Shown in pieces: positions 28,484-32,433 of a stretch of 32,433 nt of DNA. The notes beneath the pieces are model-generated. The model saw only the letters and a program-made list of their open reading frames with translations, was not told the origin of the DNA and searched no databases. Location of the stretch: positions 1 through 32,433 of the forward strand of contig JAKAVW010000002.1 of NCBI GenBank assembly GCA_021827445.1. The letters are read 5' to 3'. The position numbers were made by a program, and so were the translations under genes. The DNA comes from Pseudomonadota bacterium. GTDB taxonomy: Bacteria > Pseudomonadota > Gammaproteobacteria > Acidithiobacillales > Acidithiobacillaceae. Position 1 is the first letter of the stretch. Each line of letters opens with the position of its first letter.

Positions 28484-30958
28484 TCACGTCATCCGTTGCC
28501 ACTGCTTGTCGAATACGCGTCGATAAACACTTCCAGCATCATCGATTTGGAAGAGATAAAGCCAACCATTATCCACCAGTTCTCGGACGAGAGCGTGGCG
28601 GGAAATGACGCTTTCCATCTCCGCCTGTGGTGCCTCAATCAACACGTTGAGACGGACCGGTTCATGGACCCAACGATTACCGTCGTGCAGAGACTGCAAG
28701 GCAAACCCGACACGCAAGTCCCCTCCATTCCCCTCAAGAACGCCGATAGATCCCCCAACGACATTATGTAGCACTTTATTGCCACTACCGAAACGCAAAT
28801 TGTCTACCATGGAGCCGTAGTATTGCATATTGATCCAGTTTGCCACCACCATGGGTGCGGTCATAATCAATTCCAATGTGGAGAAGCCCGCGTCTTTTTG
28901 CCAGTCATAATCATGCAAAAAAGCCCTACCCTCCAAATCAACACCCCTTGTCCTCTGGCGGGGTGCCGCAATAAAAGCGGCGTTGCCAGCTAGTGCCCAT
29001 TCAGGTCTGACCTCGGCCCAGTCCCGAGTGCGTCGTTGCATATCGCGCGTGACTACATCAGGAGCTTGAGAGGCCGTACCCAGCAGGGTGGCGCGCTCCA
29101 TCCGCGTAAGTGCCCCAGCATCGGCCAACCATTGGCGGAGTTGCGCCAGATCTTTGGCGTGTGTTGCCGGCAAATCCTGCGTATCGAAGAGCATCACTTC
29201 ATCTGTTGTGGTGTCATGCAATCCGGCGATAAAATAGGTATCTTCCGGAATTCTGAGCCCTTTCTCTTCAAGACCTCGACGGGTTGCCGGATCGTTTAGC
29301 AAGGTTACCGCAATCCTGGCACTGGCTTCTCCCGTCTGTCCGGCGCAAGCGCCGCAATCGAGTCCAGTCCCCTGCGGATTATTGACCGTAGTGCTGCCAT
29401 GGCCCGCCAACAAGATCAGGCGTGCGAATGTCTGCGTCAGCCCCATGTTTTTTAGAATGAATTCACCGACCCCCGCCCGCTCACCCTCTGGAATTCCGGT
29501 GCTTTTCGCACTGGATTTACAGTTACCACTAGCGACCAACTGTGGGCGCAGTCTCTGTTTCATCTCAATATTAAGGCCCCTTTCGTCTGGATGGGGTACG
29601 GTGCGGGTCCAACCCATGCTGTCACCGAAAAGCTTCGGGGCATATAGCAATCCGGTGGCTTCTACAAAGGTGAAAGTCGACACCGCTGATGTTTTGAAAC
29701 TCTTCCAGGCGGTGGCTACCCGGAGATGCAATTGCCTTTTTGCGACCTGCCGTTGCGTTTCATCCTCGCCCGCATGACTCAGGTCCTCGCACACCCGATA
29801 AGGAGGATTGAAAATGACAGGGAGATGCCCTTTAGGCGCATTTGCACCGAACGGAACGTACTCCATGAGCACGCCAAAGAAGCCCGCAAACCCCAAGGTT
29901 TGAATGCCTGGTGCCACTGTTTCTAGCGCTCGTCGGATGATTTCGGAACGTACGTCTATGCAAAACGCAGCCTGCACCACAGGTCGCTCAGTGGCCGCAT
30001 TGGTTGACTTCGATGCTTTTAGTGATTTAAACAATGAACGCTGATAGCCGATCTCCAGTGCGGTCTGCAAAATGGCATCAACGTGCTCCGACGGTTTTCC
30101 TGTCGCCCTATTTTGTTGGGTGTGCAGCATCAGGCGCCATTGCTTTTGTACGGCGATATCGGCGCAGGTCTTGTGAAGAATGGCATCCCAACACACGCGG
30201 ACGGCGAGGAGATCGCGCAAGGAATGGTTGGTCTCCCCCTTCAACTCGGCCTGCCAACGCACATATCTAGCCCAACCCGCCCAGCCTCCGATACTCAGGA
30301 GTGCTGCAAAGAGATAATCATCAATCAGATCGAACGGGACGGAGAGTTCCTTCAGAGCCCAGGCAACGGCTGTTTCAGGGGCTGCCGGGAGTGCAGCTGT
30401 AGCCTCTCCAATCCCGCGCAAACCAATCATCCGCGGGCTCTTGTCGAAATGCATGAACTTTAACCAGCCCTGATACAGAGGGCCATCGCGCCACGGCATG
30501 CTCCATGCGGCCTGCCCCTCATCAAAGTAAGCTGCGCAATATTGGCTAATCCTTTCCACAACGAAGCCCGGCCAATCCCGATGATCGTCAGCAAATATGG
30601 CATCCGCGAAGACTGGGAATGGCACATTTCGGCTTGCCGATCGTTGTTTCATCGCCTGCTTGAGCTGGGTCACATCCCAAATACTGTGCATCTCCTGCAG
30701 TGCCGCGTTCAAATCCTCTTGGGTGATCCGTCCGTTGGCGATCTGTTCTTCATAATATGGCCGTGGCATTGTCAGCCCTTCGCCGGTCATCTTGCGAAGC
30801 GTCTGATCCGCTTGCCAGAAAGGTTGATCGCGCAACCCAAAGTAGGGATTTACCGCAACAAAGTGCTTGAGCGGCCAGAGGGGAGCAATTCTCTGGCAGG
30901 CGCCTTCAATGTTCGCTTTGATGTCCTGATGCGGGGCGGATGTCTCTGGTGCTTTCAT
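28484..30958 (-). CDS. dabA: DabA, carbonic anhydrase-like subunit of the inorganic-carbon pump (DUF2309/UPF0753)
   Basis: DabA works with DabB as an energy-coupled system that captures CO2 as bicarbonate in the cytoplasm for carbon fixation, as shown for Halothiobacillus (family knowledge). 824 residues. The zinc/active-site pattern is present: Cys333 and Asp335 in FCIDVRSE, His520 in LLAGHGST, and Cys535 in GLDCGACAG. The two-residue and 15-residue spacings match the reported Halothiobacillus residues C351/D353 and H524/C539. The N-terminal LWPLKHFVAVNPYFGL is also characteristic. The protein is soluble or membrane-associated with no strong helices. GGAGGAG, overlapping the end of dabB, lies before the ATG, and only 2 nt separate the dabB stop from the dabA start, so they are translationally coupled. 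Confidence 0.96.
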   Translation of the reverse strand: MKAPETSAPHQDIKANIEGACQRIAPLWPLKHFVAVNPYFGLRDQPFWQADQTLRKMTGEGLTMPRPYYEEQIANGRITQEDLNAALQEMHSIWDVTQLKQAMKQRSASRNVPFPVFADAIFADDHRDWPGFVVERISQYCAAYFDEGQAAWSMPWRDGPLYQGWLKFMHFDKSPRMIGLRGIGEATAALPAAPETAVAWALKELSVPFDLIDDYLFAALLSIGGWAGWARYVRWQAELKGETNHSLRDLLAVRVCWDAILHKTCADIAVQKQWRLMLHTQQNRATGKPSEHVDAILQTALEIGYQRSLFKSLKASKSTNAATERPVVQAAFCIDVRSEIIRRALETVAPGIQTLGFAGFFGVLMEYVPFGANAPKGHLPVIFNPPYRVCEDLSHAGEDETQRQVAKRQLHLRVATAWKSFKTSAVSTFTFVEATGLLYAPKLFGDSMGWTRTVPHPDERGLNIEMKQRLRPQLVASGNCKSSAKSTGIPEGERAGVGEFILKNMGLTQTFARLILLAGHGSTTVNNPQGTGLDCGACAGQTGEASARIAVTLLNDPATRRGLEEKGLRIPEDTYFIAGLHDTTTDEVMLFDTQDLPATHAKDLAQLRQWLADAGALTRMERATLLGTASQAPDVVTRDMQRRTRDWAEVRPEWALAGNAAFIAAPRQRTRGVDLEGRAFLHDYDWQKDAGFSTLELIMTAPMVVANWINMQYYGSMVDNLRFGSGNKVLHNVVGGSIGVLEGNGGDLRVGFALQSLHDGNRWVHEPVRLNVLIEAPQAEMESVISRHALVRELVDNGWLYLFQIDDAGSVYRRVFDKQWQRMT

Positions 30959-30960
30959 GT

Positions 30961-32433
30961 CTACTCCTCCGGGAACTGAACTTGTGGATTTGCCGCATCC
31001 AGTGTTTTCCCTCTCTTCGATGCGTGAAGAAAGGCCATCTGGCTAAAAACCAGATCAACATACAGTCCATTGTATAGGTCCACATATACGGCCTGCCAAA
31101 AAGGCGACTTCTGCAGACGGGGTAAAAGTTGCTGAATGTGTAACAAGGAAAGAAAAGCCACGACGATAAGCGCCAGTAACCAGCTTGGAATATGATCAGC
31201 CTGCACGGTATCACTGGGAATGCTGGTTCCCAGCAAGTCGGTAGACAGATCATGCAGCCCAAAATAGGCTGAACAGACAATGATGCTTAACAGCGCCACT
31301 CGCGAAAACAAGGTGCCGGCACCGACCCCAGACCTATTCATGGCTTGCAGCAGGAGCTGGCCCATCGCAATGGCGACGATGACGCCGATCGTCAGCAAAG
31401 TGGGCTGCTTTTGCAAATCAATGCCAAATGCCATGGCAACCCCAAAGGTGACTAGCCCTGATATAAGAATTGCCAATTCCGCGCGTCCGAGCGTTTGTTT
31501 AGTATTGAGCTTCTGGATCGTCGGCCCACGGAAATTGTCTACCACGCTTCCGGAAGACAGGAACGCATGCGCCTTATAGACGGAGTGGGCGACAATATGG
31601 AGTACGGCTATACTGTACAAACCTAAACCGCATTCCATAAGCATGAAACCCAATTGCGCAGAAGTGGAATACGCCAGTGATTCTTTGATATTAGTTTCCG
31701 TCATCATCATGAGAGATGCCACTGTCGCAGATAAAAGCCCCGCGAGAATGAGTACGGTCCAGGCCCAACTTACGTGGGTGATCATGGGACTGACACGCAA
31801 GAGCAGGAATGCCCCGGTATAAATGAGTCCCGCATGTAATAGCGCCGAAACCTGTGTGGGAGCCTCCATAACCTGAATAAGCCAACCCTGCAGCGGGAAT
31901 GTCCCGCTCTTTAAAATTGCACAGAGCACAATCAGGCCCGTTGCAATCTGCAAGCTTGCAGGAAGACTGCCGTGCCACGCGTGCATCCACTGTGCGATCC
32001 CTGAAAAGCCTGTCCTTCCGGTGGTCCGTGCCATCAGCAGAAAAGCAGTGAAAAGGCTCACGTCGGCGATGCGCGAAAACAAATATTTTTTGCGTGCGGC
32101 TATCACGGCGAGCGGACGTTCGCGATAGAATATCAATAACTCATGTAAAAACAGGCTGGCGGCGATAAATGAAATCCAGAATCCCCAGCTATTATCTGTC
32201 ACAATCAGCACTAGAAATGCGCCAACCGTCAGACTCAGCCACCTGTGAAAGCGTCCCTCATGAGCATCCCCTACCATATACGTGGCGGAGTATCGAGAGA
32301 CAATCATTCCCATAAAGGAGACCAACGTGAACATGACGAGCGTCAATGGATTAACCAGCGTTCGGACGGCAAATGAACCTAATTTCCAAGGCAGATGGGT
32401 CGACAGATAGGTCTGTGAATGCTGTATTATCGT
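30961..32433 (-). CDS. dabB: DabB, proton-conducting membrane subunit of the inorganic-carbon pump (5' end outside window)
   Basis: An NADH-quinone oxidoreductase chain-L/MrpA-like membrane protein (PF00361) thought to use the ion gradient to power DabA. The frame is open to the right window edge, so the N-terminus is missing; about 490 residues are visible and the first in-frame start-like codon (TTG at 32346) lies inside the protein. More than ten hydrophobic segments are present. Conserved PF00361 features include FLHELLIFYRERP, LKSGTFPLQGWLIQVMEAPTQVSALLHAGLIYTGAFLLLR, the charged TETNIKESLAYSTSAQLGFM and the helix-breaking HIVAHSVYKAHAFLSSG. The KESLAYST and HSVYKAHAF segments are the typical proton-channel lysine/histidine sites. 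The stop lies 2 nt before dabA. Confidence 0.95.
   Translation of the reverse strand, partial: TIIQHSQTYLSTHLPWKLGSFAVRTLVNPLTLVMFTLVSFMGMIVSRYSATYMVGDAHEGRFHRWLSLTVGAFLVLIVTDNSWGFWISFIAASLFLHELLIFYRERPLAVIAARKKYLFSRIADVSLFTAFLLMARTTGRTGFSGIAQWMHAWHGSLPASLQIATGLIVLCAILKSGTFPLQGWLIQVMEAPTQVSALLHAGLIYTGAFLLLRVSPMITHVSWAWTVLILAGLLSATVASLMMMTETNIKESLAYSTSAQLGFMLMECGLGLYSIAVLHIVAHSVYKAHAFLSSGSVVDNFRGPTIQKLNTKQTLGRAELAILISGLVTFGVAMAFGIDLQKQPTLLTIGVIVAIAMGQLLLQAMNRSGVGAGTLFSRVALLSIIVCSAYFGLHDLSTDLLGTSIPSDTVQADHIPSWLLALIVVAFLSLLHIQQLLPRLQKSPFWQAVYVDLYNGLYVDLVFSQMAFLHASKRGKTLDAANPQVQFPEE

Noticed and set aside
1..32433. CRISPR arrays, insertion sequences or an integrase
   Set aside because: No regularly spaced repeats, transposase motifs or tyrosine/serine recombinase signatures were seen in either strand.

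Overview
The gene content suggests a chemolithoautotrophic proteobacterium, most likely Acidithiobacillus or a close relative. This is an inference from content and protein style, not from a database search. The clearest pointers are a DabA/DabB inorganic-carbon pump locus, single-copy gammaproteobacterial-type housekeeping genes, and moderately high GC interrupted by one clearly AT-rich patch.

Layout. Positions 1-9911 are mostly housekeeping: the 3' end of uvrB, a zinc alcohol dehydrogenase with its own promoter and terminator, then pyrG-kdsA-eno with overlapping stop/start codons and ftsB just behind. efp follows on the opposite strand, then a DUF971 gene, uvrC and pgsA. Positions 9934-10122 carry tRNA-Gly(GCC) and tRNA-Cys(GCA). 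Positions 10331-12260 hold a tandem DUF202 membrane protein, dusA and a convergent ArsR-type regulator. Positions 12524-14908 are gnd-zwf (minus strand), the oxidative pentose phosphate pair. purT and a class I aspartate aminotransferase follow and converge. An MsbA-like ABC exporter starts at 17867.

Positions 19834-22802 are a compact four-gene operon: a small unknown protein, two proteins each with two YbjQ-like (PF01906) modules, and PspA. It looks like an envelope-stress module of unusual composition and is one of the two best candidates here for an undescribed system.

After tRNA-Arg(ACG) comes an accessory stretch: a MazEF-type toxin-antitoxin pair, decayed or unrecognised small ORFs, an FGGY kinase (probably D-ribulose kinase) behind a short leader ORF, and AT-rich DNA with two perfect AT palindromes around an unrecognised two-TM protein gene. 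On the minus strand at the right edge, dabB (cut by the window edge) and dabA are followed by a mini-ORF and a soluble Cache/PDC-type sensor protein. The Cache gene is the second candidate: a possible ligand-sensing partner of the carbon pump.

All coordinates were read by eye. Family calls rest on recognised motifs. Promoter, terminator and small-ORF calls are predictions.
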